Shown: positions 16,928-26,505, counted from the stretch's first letter. The stretch: 64,000 bases of DNA from Chelativorans sp. Marseille-P2723 (GCF_902809845.1 NZ_CADDWI010000009.1:458144-522143); one strand, 5' to 3'. Numbers and translations: made by a program. Notes: generated from the sequence alone by a model not told the origin.

Positions 16928-17097
16928 CGAACTCACGCGACCGCGGCAATGTGGGAACCGAGGGACAAGTCAGGTCGATTCAGCGAGGTCCGACAGGTCA
17001 ACCCTCCGACCCGCCGGGCCTCGTCGCAAAAGATGGTAGCAAGACCTCTTGCACCTTCTTCACTTTCAACCGGAACACCTTGCTTAAGGCGATACAG

Positions 17098-17574
17098 ATG
17101 CCGTCTGCGCGTACTTTCCTTCTCGCGGTCGCCGCAGCCGGCCTGGTTGGCGGATCTATCGCCTGGGTTGCTGGCGAAGAGTGGTCGCGATGGGCATGGT
17201 CAGCGGGAACGGCCGTTGTCCTCACCGGGCTGATTATCGAGATTGTCACCAGCCTGCGACGCGGCGAGGTTGGGCTCGACCTTGTCGCCGCCCTGTCCAT
17301 GTCGGCGGCGCTCGCCTTTGGCGAGCCGCTGGCGGGCAATATCGTCGCGCTGATGTATGCTGGGGGTCAGTTTCTCGAAGGCTATGCCGAGGGCCGCGCG
17401 CGCCGCGAAATGACGGCGTTGCTGGGCCGCGTGGCGCGTGAAGCCAGCCGCTACGTCGATAGCAGGCTCGAAACTGTGCCGATCGAGTCGCTCCAGCCTG
17501 GCGATCGCATTCTGGTGCGCCAGGGCGAAGTGGCGCCGGTCGACGGTGTGCTGCTTTCTGCAACAGCCATGCTT
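17098..17574 (+). pseudogene. Heavy-metal P-type ATPase, N-terminal fragment cut by an IS
   Basis: The ATG at 17098 opens a metal P1B-type ATPase: paired helices, the motif IVTSLRRGEVGLDLVAALSM, LMYAGGQFLEGYAEGRARREM, and the start of the actuator domain (PGDRILVRQGEVAPVDGVLLS). The family then expects a DxxxxTGES loop, the CPx helix and the DKTGT site. Instead, after ATAML the reading frame enters IS sequence at about 17575 and stops at 17619. Only about 159 of the usual 600 or more residues remain, without catalytic residues, so it is non-functional. Confidence 0.88.
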
Positions 17575-18418
17575 TGGCCTGACCCCATAGGGTGGTCCGG
17601 TTTCAATCTTAGTTCATGATCGGCCTTGGGGCTATTGCCTGGGCAGATGACGGTGCTGCTCCGCTTGCTGGCGCAGGCCAGATGATGGCCTCGGGTGCCG
17701 GTGGCTTGTATCCAAGCGACGAGTGTGGCCTCTCGGTGTTGTAGTACCGCCGCCAGGCTTCGATGATGATCTTGGCCTCGGCGAGGCTGTAGAAGATCTC
17801 ACCGTCGAGCAGTTCGTCGCGGAGCTTCGAGTTGAAGCTCTCGCAGTAGCCGTTCTCCCAAGGGCTTCCAGGTTCGATGAACGCTGTCTTTGCGCCGACG
17901 GCTACGATCCACTCCCGTACAGCCTTGGCGATGAACTCCGGGCCGTTGTCGGAACGGACATGGCCGGGCACACCACGCAGGATGAACAGGTCCGACAGGG
18001 CGTCGATGACGTCGGTCGAGTTGAGCTTGCGATCGATGCGGATTGCAAGGCATTCCCTGGTGAACTCGTCGATGATGTTGAGCATGCGGAATCTCCTGCC
18101 ATCGTGGGTCCGACCCTCGACGAAGTCATAGGACCAGACATGGTTTGGATGCTCGGGTCGAAGCCGGATGCACGATCCGTCATTCAACCAGAGCCGCCCC
18201 TTCTTCGGTTGCTTCTGGGGAACCTTCAGCCCCTCCCGCCGCCAGATCCGTTCGACACGCTTGGCGTTCACCGTCCAGCCTTCAGACCGCAGCATCGCCG
18301 TGATCCTGCGATAGCCATAACGGCCATAGCGGGAAGCGAGCCGGATGATGTCGGAGGTCAACGCCTCTTCATCGGGCCGGCCTTGCGGCTTTTTGCGCTG
18401 GGTCGAACGATGCTGGCC
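17575..18418 (-). mobile_element. IS3-family element remnant (truncated orfB transposase)
   Basis: A leftward transposase of about 265 residues lacking its N-terminus and orfA. It begins GQHRSTQRKKPQGRPDEEAL, then RYGRYGYRRITAMLRSEGW, the DDE core (WSYDFVEGRTHDGR, RSDNGPEFIAKAVREW, GSPWENGYCESFNSKLRDELL) and the ending RPHSSLGYKPPAPE, with the stop at 17609. This is a typical IS3-family orfB. The terminal sequence TGGCCTGACCCCATAGGG at 17575 is probably the right inverted repeat. The other end is missing: at 18418 the sequence joins ackA directly and in frame. It cannot move on its own. Confidence 0.88.
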
Positions 18419-19537
18419 ATCGGTCGGGATGATCCTGACTTCCACGCTGCTGGTCGGATTACTTACGATTGGATCGTGGCGCTGATTTCCGGCATCATCA
18501 ATCGAAATGCCCAGCCAGCGGAGCCTGTCGCAAATCCCCCAGCGCACAGTGGCGGAATGCTCGCCGATCCCGGCCGTGAAGACGAGACAATCGAGGCCGC
18601 CCAAAGTGCTTGCCAGCGCGGCAATCTCGCGAGCGGCACGGAAGACGAAAAGCTCGACTGCTTCGCGGGCGTGAGGATCTTTACTTTGCTCCAGATCGCG
18701 CATGTCCCCGGATATGCCGGACACGCCGAGCAAGCCGGAGTTCTGATAAAGCAGGTCCTGCAACTTGTCCGGCGTCATGCCGTCATGCTGCAGGAGGTAA
18801 AGGAGGATGCCCGGATCGATGGTTCCGCAACGTGTTCCCATGACAAGCCCGTCCAGCGCGGAAAATCCCATGGTGGTGTCAAGGCTATGGCCATGCCGCA
18901 TAGCGCACAGGCTCGCGCCATTGCCGAGATGGGCAACCACAGTGCGCTGATCCGCTTTCCCCTCCTGCGCCAGATACGACGCGATATACTCGTAGGAAAG
19001 GCCATGGAAGCCGAAGCGCCGGATGCCTCTTTCCTCATAAGCGCGAGGCAGGGCATAGCAACCGGCCGGCGGCTCGATCGTGCGATGAAAGGCAGTGTCA
19101 AAACAGCCAACCTGCCGCAACCGCGGGCGCAGTTCCGCCATCGCATGGACCGGCGCGATGCTGCGCGGCTGATGCAGCGGCGCAAGCGGCGCCATTTTCT
19201 CGAGCGCATCGACAGTCGGCGGCGACAGCAGGACAGGATCTGAGAATACGGTGCCTCCGTGAACGATTCGATGGCCACAACCGATCAGCCGCCGCTTGCC
19301 GAACTCCTGCTCCACCCAATTGACGAGGGCGTCGATTGCGTCGCTGACATCTTCCCTTCCAACCTCACGGTCGACCAAAGACGCTCCTTCGACCGACCTG
19401 GCGACGAGCCGCGGTGTTCTGTCTGTTCGGATTGCTCCACGTGCCGCCGTTGCAGGTTCGCCTGCTTCGCCGACGTCATAGACGCCGAATTTGATGCTCG
19501 ATGAACCCGTGTTCAGCGACAGGATCGCGTCGCGCAT
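18419..19537 (-). pseudogene. ackA: Acetate kinase, C-terminus replaced by IS transposase
   Basis: Reads MRDAILSLNTGSSSIKFGVYD onward with the AckA motifs GHRIVHGG, FDTAFH, RRFGFHGLSYEYI, VVAHLGNGASLCAM and the DTTMGFSALDGLVMGTRCG loop. It proceeds normally to SSVEVRIIPTD at 18419 (373 residues). It then fuses in frame with the IS3 transposase, losing the last 20 or so residues of the usual 395 to 400. ackA overlaps the xfp stop by one base, the usual xfp-ackA pair that turns acetyl phosphate into acetate and ATP. The C-terminal helix is probably needed, so activity is doubtful. Confidence 0.85.
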
Positions 19538-21913
19538 CAGTCGCCGGCCTCGGCCGCCGTTCCATAAGGCCAGGTCCAGTCGCGGATTTCGGGCATGTCC
19601 TCGCCATGCTCGCAGACGTAAGCTTTGTGCTCTTCGAGTTTCCTTTCCAGCGCGGCGCCGAATTGGGCCGACCGTTCGGCAAGTTGTGGCAGGCGGCGTA
19701 ACGCAGACAGCGCCAGATGAAAGCGGTCGATCTGGTTCATCACCGCAATGTCGAAGGGCGTGGTGGTCGTGCCCTCCTCGTGAAAGCCATGAACGTGGAA
19801 ATTGTCGTGGTTGTTGCGCCGGTAGGTCAGCCGGTGGATGAGATAGGGATAGCCGTGATAGGCGAAAATGACGGGCTTGTCCGTGGTGAACAGGCGGTCG
19901 AAGATCTCGTCCGCGAAGCCGTGCGGATGCTCGCTATGGGACTGCAGCGTCATCAGATCGACGACGTTGACGACACGGATCCTGATCTCCGGAAGCGCCG
20001 TGCGCACAAGATCGACGGCGGCCAGCGTCTCCATTGTCGGTACGTCCCCCGCGCAGGCTATCACGATGTCCGGTTCCTCGCCGGACGGGCCCGTGCAGGC
20101 CCAATCCCAGATGCCGGCGCCGGCCTTGCAGTGCCTTTCCGCCGCATCGGCGCTCAGCCATTGCGGCGACGGCTGTTTGCCCGCCGTGATGACGTTGATG
20201 CGATTCCAGGTCCGCAGGCAATGATCGGTGACCCAAAGCAGCGTGTTGGCGTCCGGCGGGAAATAGAGCCGGACCGTATCGGCCTTCTTGTTGGCCACGA
20301 AATCGGCGAAGCCGGGATCCTGATGGGAAAAGCCGTTATGGTCCTGGCGCCAGACATGGGAGGTCAACAGATAGTTCAACGAGGCGATCGGCTTGCGCCA
20401 GGGCAATTCCGCCGAGGTCTTCAGCCATTTCGCATGCTGGTTGACCATGGAGTCCACGATGTGGATGAAGGCTGGAAAACAGGCCATGCCGTCCAGTCAG
20501 CAGATAGCCCTCCAGCCAGCCCTGGCAGAGATGCTCCGATAGAACCTCCATGACCCTGCCTTCACGGGCAAGATGGACGTCATAGGGCTCGATTCCTTCC
20601 ATCCAGACACGGTCCGTCACATCAAACACGGCGTCCAGCCGGTTCGATGAGGTTTCGTCCGGCCCCATCAGGCGGAAGTTCCGCGCTTCACCGTTCAGGC
20701 TGATGACATCGCGCAAATAGGCGCCCATGAGGCGGGTCGCTTCTGCGATCCTGCCGCCCGGTTCCGGCACCTCGATGGCAAAACTCTTCCAGTCGGGCAG
20801 GACGAGGTCCTTCTTTAACAAGCCGCCATTGGCATGCGGAAGCGCGCCCATGCGCTTTTCTCTCTTGGGTGCGAGCGCCGCGATTTCGGGCAGCAATCGC
20901 CCTTCCGCATCGAACAGTTCCTCCGGCCGATAGCTGCGCATCCATTCCTCAAGGATCTGGCGATGAGCGGCATTGCCGCGCGCATTGGAGACGGGCACCT
21001 GGTGCGAGCGCCAGAAATCCTCGACCTTCTCGCCGTCGACCTCTTTCGGTCCGGTCCAGCCTTTCGGGCTGCGCAGGATGATCATCGGCCAGCGGGGCCT
21101 GTCACCCGCCCATCCCTCCTTACGGGCGCCAGTCTGGATGTCCCGGATGCGATCCATCGCCTCGTCCAGCGTGGCCGCCATCAAACCGTGCATGGCCATC
21201 GGATCGCTGCCCTCGACGAAGAAGGGATCGTAACCATAGCCGGTGAAGAGGCTCTTCAGTTCACCGACGTCCATACGCGCCAGCAGCGTCGGATTGGCGA
21301 TCTTGTAGCCATTCAGATGCAGGATAGGCAGCACCGCGCCGTCCACCCGTGGGTTGAGGAACTTGTTGGAATGCCAGGCGGCGGCCAGCGGGCCGGTCTC
21401 CGCCTCGCCGTCGCCGACGACGCAGGCCACGATCAAATCCGGATTGTCGAAAGCCGCTCCAAAGGCGTGGACCAGCGCATATCCAAGCTCCCCACCCTCA
21501 TGAATCGAACCGGGCGTTTCGGGCGCGACGTGGCTCGGCACACCGCCGGGGAAGGAGAATTGCTTGAACAGCTTCCTCATCCCCTCGGCGTCTCGGCCGA
21601 TGTCTGGGTAAATCTCGCTGTAGCTGCCCTCGAGCCAGGTGTTGGCAACCATGGCCGGGCCGCCATGTCCCGGGCCGCAGACGTAAAGCACGTCGAGATC
21701 GCGTTTCCGGATCAACCTGTTCAGGTGCACATAGATGAAGTTGAGACCCGGCGTAGTCCCCCAATGTCCAAGCAGTCTGGGCTTCACGTGCTCGGCACGC
21801 AGAGGTTCTCGCAGCAGCGGATTGTCCATCAGATAGATTTGTCCGACGGAGAGGTAGTTGGCGGCACGCCAATAGCGATCCATTATCTTCAGCTCAGCCG
21901 AAGTCTGATTCAC
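19537..21913 (-). pseudogene. xfp: Phosphoketolase (Xfp), frameshifted by a probable 8-bp deletion
   Basis: The first 480 or so residues read normally: [60 protein letters not shown] and [12 protein letters not shown], all typical of thiamine-diphosphate phosphoketolase. After [11 protein letters not shown] near 20474 the frame breaks. The rest ([18 protein letters not shown] through [12 protein letters not shown] and [15 protein letters not shown] end) is in the next frame, ending at 19537. Comparison with the family order SS-YEAFIHI suggests loss of 8 bp between AGC repeats. Phosphoketolase makes acetyl phosphate from xylulose- or fructose-phosphate for ackA. Confidence 0.88.
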
Positions 21914-21947
21914 GGTTCAGCCCTTTGCGTTTCTCGCGACGATATTC

Positions 21948-21961
21948 CTGATTCATGTCAA
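21948..21961. promoter_or_regulatory. FNR/FixK-like box upstream of xfp
   Basis: Read on the minus strand, TTGAC-ATGA-ATCAG matches the FNR/FixK consensus TTGAT-N4-ATCAA at 8 of 10 positions, including TTGA and TCA. It is centred about 42 bp from the xfp start. The 306-bp gap from 21914 to 22219 holds this box, a short inverted repeat CATGA-N6-TCATG (21976-21991) and the doubtful small frame at 22068. Oxygen control of xfp-ackA is consistent with the neighbouring genes but unproven. Confidence 0.5.
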
Positions 21962-22067
21962 CAACACATCATGCCCATGATTTTTGTCATGTAGCTGGAA
22001 CCAGAGTCGCCGATTACGGCGTCGTCTGACGCAAAGGTTCGCCGGTCGGATAACCACGGTGCTGTAC

Positions 22068-22157
22068 CTATCGGAATGCACATAGTATTGCCTTGGCTGG
22101 TTTCGCAGCAGCCAGCGATGCAGCAATGCTGGTTGCCCCGATAGCTGCGAAGGTCAT
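22068..22157 (-). CDS. Possible 29-residue small protein
   Basis: A short frame starting MTFAAIGATSIAASLAAAKPAKAIL, alanine-rich and weakly hydrophobic, with AAGG ten bases before its ATG. It sits between narK and xfp in their direction. No family is recognised and the size makes a chance frame likely. It is listed only because it has a plausible ribosome site and fills part of an otherwise empty gap. Confidence 0.2.
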   Translation of the reverse strand: MTFAAIGATSIAASLAAAKPAKAILCAFR

Positions 22158-22219
22158 TTTTTTCGCGCCTTGGGGATACGCGGCGGGTACACGTTCAAGA
22201 CTCTCCGGATGATTTGGGG

Positions 22220-23479
22220 TTATCTGCCGTTGGAGGTTACACTCTCGCCCATTACGGGCGCGCGACGCACTTCCGTCAGATAATTCAATACCAGAGATAC
22301 CGCGACGATCCCGTAAAGCAGCATGAAGCAACTCGAGTTTACGCCGAGCCCGTCGAGAATGACTCCGAACATGATAGGCAGTAGGAAGCCGCCCAGGCCG
22401 CCGGCCATGCCGACCACGCCGGAAACCACGCCCATGTTCTCCGGGAATTCGTCGCCGATATATTTGAACGTCGAGGCCATGCCGCAGGCGAAGGCTATGC
22501 CGAGAACAAACAGCAGAGCCGTAAACAACCAGGACGGCAAGGCGATGCCGAAACCCCGTGGACCTTCGATCGTATGAACGATCAGTTCCGTCTTGGGATA
22601 GGAGAGCAGGAACAGGCAGACCCAGGCGATCCACAGCACCCACCAAGTCACCGCGTGCGCTCCGAAGCGATCCGACAACCAGCCACCCAGGGCGCGAAAC
22701 GCGCCGCCGGGCAGTGCGAATGCTGTGGCGAGTAACGACGCCTGAGCGATGGAGTAGCCGTACTCCGTCGTGAAATACTGCGGCATCCAGATCGAAAGGG
22801 CCGTGAACCCGCCGAATACGATCGAGTAGTATTGACAATATTTCCAGACCCGTGGATCGCGCAGGACCGTCAACTGCCGCATCATGGACGGCGTTGAATT
22901 GTCCGACCGCGCCGGGTCGGGCGCGGAGAATATCCAGAAGAGCGCCGCCGTGACCACCAGCGCCGCCGCATAGACCTTCGGTACCATCTCCCATCCATAC
23001 TGCTCGATGAGGAATGGCGCGACGAACATGTTGAGCGCGGCCCCCACCGTGCCGGCGCCGAACAATCCCATGGCGAAGCCGCGGCGCTCCTTGGGAAAGA
23101 AGCGGGCGACATAGGGTGTTCCGACCGCGAAAGACGCGCCGACGAGACCCAGTGCGAGCCCGAGGAGAAGGAACTGCCACAAGGCGGAGGCATAGGCCGA
23201 GATCCAGAGTGGCACAGCACAGCCGAGCAGAAGAAGTAGCATGATACGGCGCCCGCCGAAACGGTCCGTCCAGATCCCGAGCGGCAATCTGAACAGCGCT
23301 CCTGTCAGCACGGGCGTGGCGGTCAAAAGGCCGAATTCGGTCGAATCGAGGCCGAGTTGCGCGCGAATCGGAATCCCGATCACGCCGAACATCATCCAGA
23401 CTGCGAAGCAGACCGTGAATGCTAGCGTGGTGATCAACAGGACGGTGAAGTCACCCTGCTCGCCGGAGGTGTAGGACAT
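22220..23479 (-). CDS. narK: Nitrate/nitrite transporter NarK (MFS)
   Basis: A 419-residue twelve-helix MFS protein. Diagnostic NarK features are the first helix VCFAVWMMFGVIGIPIRAQLGLD, the MFS loop GIWTDRFGGRRIM, the nitrate-binding region GLVGASFAVGTPYVARFFPKERRGFAMGLFGAG, and a second nitrate signature GMAGGLGGFLLPIMFG. The ATG at 23479 is chosen because a good family start MSYTSGEQGDF follows. It ends the leftward nar cluster and supplies nitrate uptake or nitrate/nitrite exchange for NarGHI. The frame is intact. Confidence 0.92.
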   Translation of the reverse strand: MSYTSGEQGDFTVLLITTLAFTVCFAVWMMFGVIGIPIRAQLGLDSTEFGLLTATPVLTGALFRLPLGIWTDRFGGRRIMLLLLLGCAVPLWISAYASALWQFLLLGLALGLVGASFAVGTPYVARFFPKERRGFAMGLFGAGTVGAALNMFVAPFLIEQYGWEMVPKVYAAALVVTAALFWIFSAPDPARSDNSTPSMMRQLTVLRDPRVWKYCQYYSIVFGGFTALSIWMPQYFTTEYGYSIAQASLLATAFALPGGAFRALGGWLSDRFGAHAVTWWVLWIAWVCLFLLSYPKTELIVHTIEGPRGFGIALPSWLFTALLFVLGIAFACGMASTFKYIGDEFPENMGVVSGVVGMAGGLGGFLLPIMFGVILDGLGVNSSCFMLLYGIVAVSLVLNYLTEVRRAPVMGESVTSNGR

Positions 23480-23487
23480 TGTACCCC

Positions 23488-23712
23488 TCAGAAGACGATG
23501 AGGACGATCGCCACGATCACGCAAACGATCGTTGCGGCCGCCCAGATGACTGGCCAATAGGCGCCCTCGTCCTTCTTGAGGGAAACGCTTTCCATTGGAT
23601 CGGTGCCCTGGTGATCGGCGCCATAGGTCGCGTCATGCACCTGCTTCATCGCCGGATTGAGCGGCGAAGCGTCAGGTGTGGAGCTTGGCCGGGGCGGCGG
23701 GACGGTGCTCAT
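23488..23712 (-). CDS. Small C-terminally anchored membrane protein in the nar cluster
   Basis: A 74-residue protein with a proline/serine-rich soluble start, a middle part MKQVHDATYGADHQGTDPMESVSLKKDEG, and one C-terminal helix YWPVIWAAATIVCVIVAIVLIVF. An internal ATG at 23649 is a credible shorter start because the longer one overlaps the upstream gene by 41 bp. It lies eight bases before narK. The PMESVSLKKDEGAYWPVIWA stretch looks conserved in style, but I do not recognise the family. A NarK or NarI partner role is possible by location only. Confidence 0.6.
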   Translation of the reverse strand: MSTVPPPRPSSTPDASPLNPAMKQVHDATYGADHQGTDPMESVSLKKDEGAYWPVIWAAATIVCVIVAIVLIVF

Positions 23713-24034
23713 GATCTATCCTCGTCGAAGGGTCAAACACGTGGTCTTCACATACAGGCGCGGCCATGCGCCAACGCACCATGACCCTGAGGCAGGCCAT
23801 TCCAGGATCGTCGCTGTCGCGCACTGTACGGCTGAGCTGCGCCCAGGCCTCCTCGTCGGCAAAACGGCTGAAATCGGCGACGGCCATACGAAGATAACCG
23901 CTCAGGGACCCGCCATCCGCAATAGCCGCCGTCTTCACCGCCTCTGCAAGTTCGGGATCGGCCGCTTCAGCCCATATCTCGAACGTCGCCGCCGAGCGCC
24001 TTGCCGAGCCCAATATGTCGCCGAGCGTTGCCAT
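23672..24034 (-). CDS. Hypothetical helical protein of the nar cluster
   Basis: A 120-residue soluble protein beginning MATLGDILGSARRSAATFEIWAE, with helical segments AVKTAAIADGGSLSGYLRMAVADFSRFADEEAW and a middle DDPGMACLRVMVRWRM. The ATG at 24034 overlaps the stop of the PpiC gene (ATGA), showing translational coupling. The length and pattern recall small accessory proteins found after narI in alphaproteobacteria, whose role is unknown. A cysteine (C81) and a C-terminal CEDHVFDPSTRIDHEH segment could bind metal, but this is speculative. Confidence 0.6.
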   Translation of the reverse strand: MATLGDILGSARRSAATFEIWAEAADPELAEAVKTAAIADGGSLSGYLRMAVADFSRFADEEAWAQLSRTVRDSDDPGMACLRVMVRWRMAAPVCEDHVFDPSTRIDHEHRPAAPAKLHT

Positions 24035-25014
24035 CAACTCGCCCCGATCGATTCTGGATCCATCAGTACGCCCTCGATATCCGCCGAACGCGCCAGTTCC
24101 GCCGCATAGCGCGCGCTGGCGACCGTCCACGCACGGGCGTCGAGCATATCTGCGATCCGCGGCATGACGATATCGAACGGCAGCGTCCGCCCCTCGATCT
24201 TGCGTTGCAGGCGCAGCACATGCCAACCGAAACGGGAGCGCACGGGCTCGCGGGCGGTCGTGCCTTCCGGGAGCCGTTCCAGCGCTTGCTGCACGGCTGA
24301 AACCAGTTCGCCTCGCCTCACCTGACCGAGCGACCCTCCCTGATGCGCGGTCGGGCATTTAGAGAACTCCCGGGCGGCTGCGGCGAAGTTTTCCGGGTCA
24401 TCACCCAATTCGGCCGCGATGGCGTAAGCTTCACCTTCGGCTGCCGCCCAAGCGGCATCGTCCTTTCCTTCCGGTTCAATGAGGATATGCGAGGCTTCAA
24501 ACAGGTCGGGCGTGCGGAACCGATCGACGCGGCTTTCATAATAGCGTCGGCATTCTTCTTCTCCGGCCTTTGCAGGCTCAACCTCTCGATCAAGTAGCAT
24601 GCGGATTGTTGCATCCTCCGGCGTCTCGCCGCGCCCCTGCTCGTCTTGCTCGGGTTCAGGCTCGATATGGAGCCTATGTGCCTCCTGCAGAAGAAGCTCG
24701 CGGAGCACCAAAGCTCGCGCGGCCTCCTTCCAGGCCGTTTCGCCGTCAGAGGCAGGATGATGCTGGATTTCCTGCGCAATCTCTTCGGGCTCGATTTCGA
24801 CGCCGTTGACCAGCACCGTCCCGAAACTCGGCGGCGCTGGCCGCAGCCGCGAATCGGGCGATGGTGAGCCGCAGCCGCCGCTCTCGCACGCCCCCGGCAT
24901 CACAGGGGCGGAATGGACGCAGCCGCCGCTCTCGCACGCCCCCGGCATCACAGGGGCGGAATGGACGCGGCGCGTGCGGGCCGATGCCCTTGCATCGAGT
25001 ATGGTATGGGTCAT
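24034..25014 (-). CDS. PpiC/NifM-type peptidyl-prolyl isomerase of the nar operon
   Basis: A 326-residue protein. It has a helical chaperone region (about 80-180: EEIAQEIQHHP, ALVLRELLLQEAHRL) and a parvulin domain (about 185-285: FRTPDLFEASHILIEPEG, EFSKCPTAHQGGSLGQVRRGELV, FGWHVLRLQRKIEG). There is no signal peptide, so it is cytosolic, like NifM. It overlaps the narI stop. Parvulins at this place probably help fold NarG, NarH or NarI. The N-terminus carries a perfect 16-residue duplication with paired cysteines (residues about 17-48, see 24871). Confidence 0.85.
   Translation of the reverse strand: MTHTILDARASARTRRVHSAPVMPGACESGGCVHSAPVMPGACESGGCGSPSPDSRLRPAPPSFGTVLVNGVEIEPEEIAQEIQHHPASDGETAWKEAARALVLRELLLQEAHRLHIEPEPEQDEQGRGETPEDATIRMLLDREVEPAKAGEEECRRYYESRVDRFRTPDLFEASHILIEPEGKDDAAWAAAEGEAYAIAAELGDDPENFAAAAREFSKCPTAHQGGSLGQVRRGELVSAVQQALERLPEGTTAREPVRSRFGWHVLRLQRKIEGRTLPFDIVMPRIADMLDARAWTVASARYAAELARSADIEGVLMDPESIGAS
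24871..24966. repeat. 48-bp perfect in-frame tandem duplication in ppiC
   Basis: The 48-bp unit at 24871-24918 is repeated exactly at 24919-24966. It encodes VHSAPVMPGACESGGC twice, so the frame is kept. Each unit has two cysteines in a CESGGC arrangement. It is the only one of the four tandem duplications that doubles a cysteine motif, which could matter for metal binding, but the event looks the same as the damaging ones in cydC and cydD. Confidence 0.97.
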
Positions 25015-25796
25015 TGTGCACTCTCGCTGTGGGAACGGGGGATGGAATCGCCACCGAAGCTCGGAGCGAGGCCGGCGGGGCCTCGCGTCGGAGTGGTGCT
25101 GGCGCCGCTTTTCGCGCGCGATCGCACGATCTGGTAGCCCGGCCTGAACAGATACCAGACGGGCGCGCTCCAGATGTGGACCAGCCGGGTAAACGGTGTG
25201 ATCAGGAACAGCGTCAGTCCCAGCACGATATGCATCTTGTAGACGAGCGCGGTGTCGATGATCAGCGCCGACGCGCCTGGGTTGAACTGAGTAAGCCCAC
25301 TCGCCCAACCCATGAATAGCACCATCTCGTGACCGTCGAGCGCGTTCACGGTCCAAATAGTCGTCGCGAGCCCTAGGACAAGCTGAAGCCAGATGAGAAC
25401 GAGAACGAGGATGTCTCCGATTGACGAAGAGCGTCGAATACGAGGATCGAACAACCGCCGATGAAGCAGCAGAGAGCAGCCGATGAAAGCGAATATCCCG
25501 GCAATCCCTCCGACTGTAAGCGCCGTCACCTGCTTGAAGCCGTGAGACACGCCGACGAAGCTGAAGACGGCCGCGGGCGTGAGCAGGCCGACTAAATGCC
25601 CGACAAATAGGATCAGCACGCCGAGATGGAACAGGTTGGAGCCCAGCATCATCTGTCGGCGGCGCAAGAACTGCGAGGATTGCGAGCGCCAGGTGTATTG
25701 CCCCTTGTCGAAGCGCAGGATACTTCCAACGATAAGAACCGTGATCGCGAGATAGGGATACCAGCCAAAGAGCAGGTAATTGACGAATTCTCGCAT
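25011..25796 (-). CDS. narI: Respiratory nitrate reductase gamma subunit (cytochrome b)
   Basis: A 261-residue membrane protein with five helices. It starts REFVNYLLFGWYPYLAITVLIVGSILRFDKGQYTWRSQSSQFL. Haem-ligand histidines lie in LFHLGVLILFVGHLVGLL and in the late helices (HIVLGLTLFLITPFTRLVHIWS). It is longer than the E. coli protein because of a soluble tail of about 30 residues rich in S, G and P. It anchors NarGH and takes electrons from quinol to reduce nitrate. It lies 13 bp after narJ, and its stop overlaps the ppiC start. Intact. Confidence 0.93.
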   Translation of the reverse strand: MREFVNYLLFGWYPYLAITVLIVGSILRFDKGQYTWRSQSSQFLRRRQMMLGSNLFHLGVLILFVGHLVGLLTPAAVFSFVGVSHGFKQVTALTVGGIAGIFAFIGCSLLLHRRLFDPRIRRSSSIGDILVLVLIWLQLVLGLATTIWTVNALDGHEMVLFMGWASGLTQFNPGASALIIDTALVYKMHIVLGLTLFLITPFTRLVHIWSAPVWYLFRPGYQIVRSRAKSGASTTPTRGPAGLAPSFGGDSIPRSHSESAQ

Positions 25797-25809
25797 GGTT
25801 CTCTTCCCT

Positions 25810-26505
25810 TCAGTCCTTGATCGTCGCGGTCACCGCCCGGCGTGCTGCCCGGATCTTTGCAACTATCCCGGTTGGCCCACCGCCATCATGCAGAGGCGCC
25901 CCGAAATTGACTGGAGCTTCTTCCCATTCATCGTCGATGGATTTGTCGTCTTCCGGCTTTGCGCGGTCACGCAGCTCTGCGATTGCCGCTGGATCGGGCT
26001 TGGCATCGGGAAGCGCCAACAGCGCGTGAAACACGGCGGCATAGGACGATCCCCGTTCCGATAGCCGCTGCTCGATGACCACCAGAACGTGCGCCGGCTC
26101 GCTCAGCCATTCACGAGCCTCTTTGGCAGATGAGCAGGAGAGGAATTCAAGAAACATGGGCAGGAAATCAGGCAATTCGCTTGACTCCATAATGAATTCT
26201 CGATCCACATATTGTTGGCCAAGATCGATCATCGCCTGGCCGCGTTCGCGGCTCTCTCCATGAACATGCTCGAATAGATGAAGCGAGAGCGACCGCGAAC
26301 GGTCGAAAAGCTCGCTATAGGCTACCTGAAGGTCAAGCAGATCCTCCGTCTCGAAGGAGCGCAGCAAAGGTTCAAGCCGCGCGAGGGCTTCATCAGGAAG
26401 CACCGCTTCCGAGCGAAGTGCTACCCGGACTTCGGCTATGTTTTCCTTCAGTTCGGCGGATGGATAGCCGAGCAATGCCGACAATGCGCGTAGCGTTAGC
26501 TTCAT
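25810..26505 (-). CDS. narJ: Nitrate reductase molybdenum cofactor assembly chaperone
   Basis: A 231-residue soluble helical protein with the NarJ pattern: LRALSALLGYPSAELKENI at the start, the family motif LSLHLFEHVHGESRERGQAMIDLGQQY, ELPDFLPMFLEFLS, then a charged tail (DRAKPEDDKSIDDEWEEAPVNFG). The ATG at 26505 overlaps the narH stop (ATGA). It is a private chaperone that holds NarG until the Mo-bisPGD cofactor is inserted. Length and frame are normal. Confidence 0.93.
   Translation of the reverse strand: MKLTLRALSALLGYPSAELKENIAEVRVALRSEAVLPDEALARLEPLLRSFETEDLLDLQVAYSELFDRSRSLSLHLFEHVHGESRERGQAMIDLGQQYVDREFIMESSELPDFLPMFLEFLSCSSAKEAREWLSEPAHVLVVIEQRLSERGSSYAAVFHALLALPDAKPDPAAIAELRDRAKPEDDKSIDDEWEEAPVNFGAPLHDGGGPTGIVAKIRAARRAVTATIKD

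Noticed and set aside
21976..21991. CATGA-N6-TCATG inverted repeat between narK and xfp as an operator
   Set aside because: Arms of five bases are expected by chance in a gap of this size; no link to a regulator.
24871..24966. The 48-bp repeat pair as a CRISPR-like or satellite array
   Set aside because: Only two contiguous copies without spacers, inside a coding frame; it is a tandem duplication.
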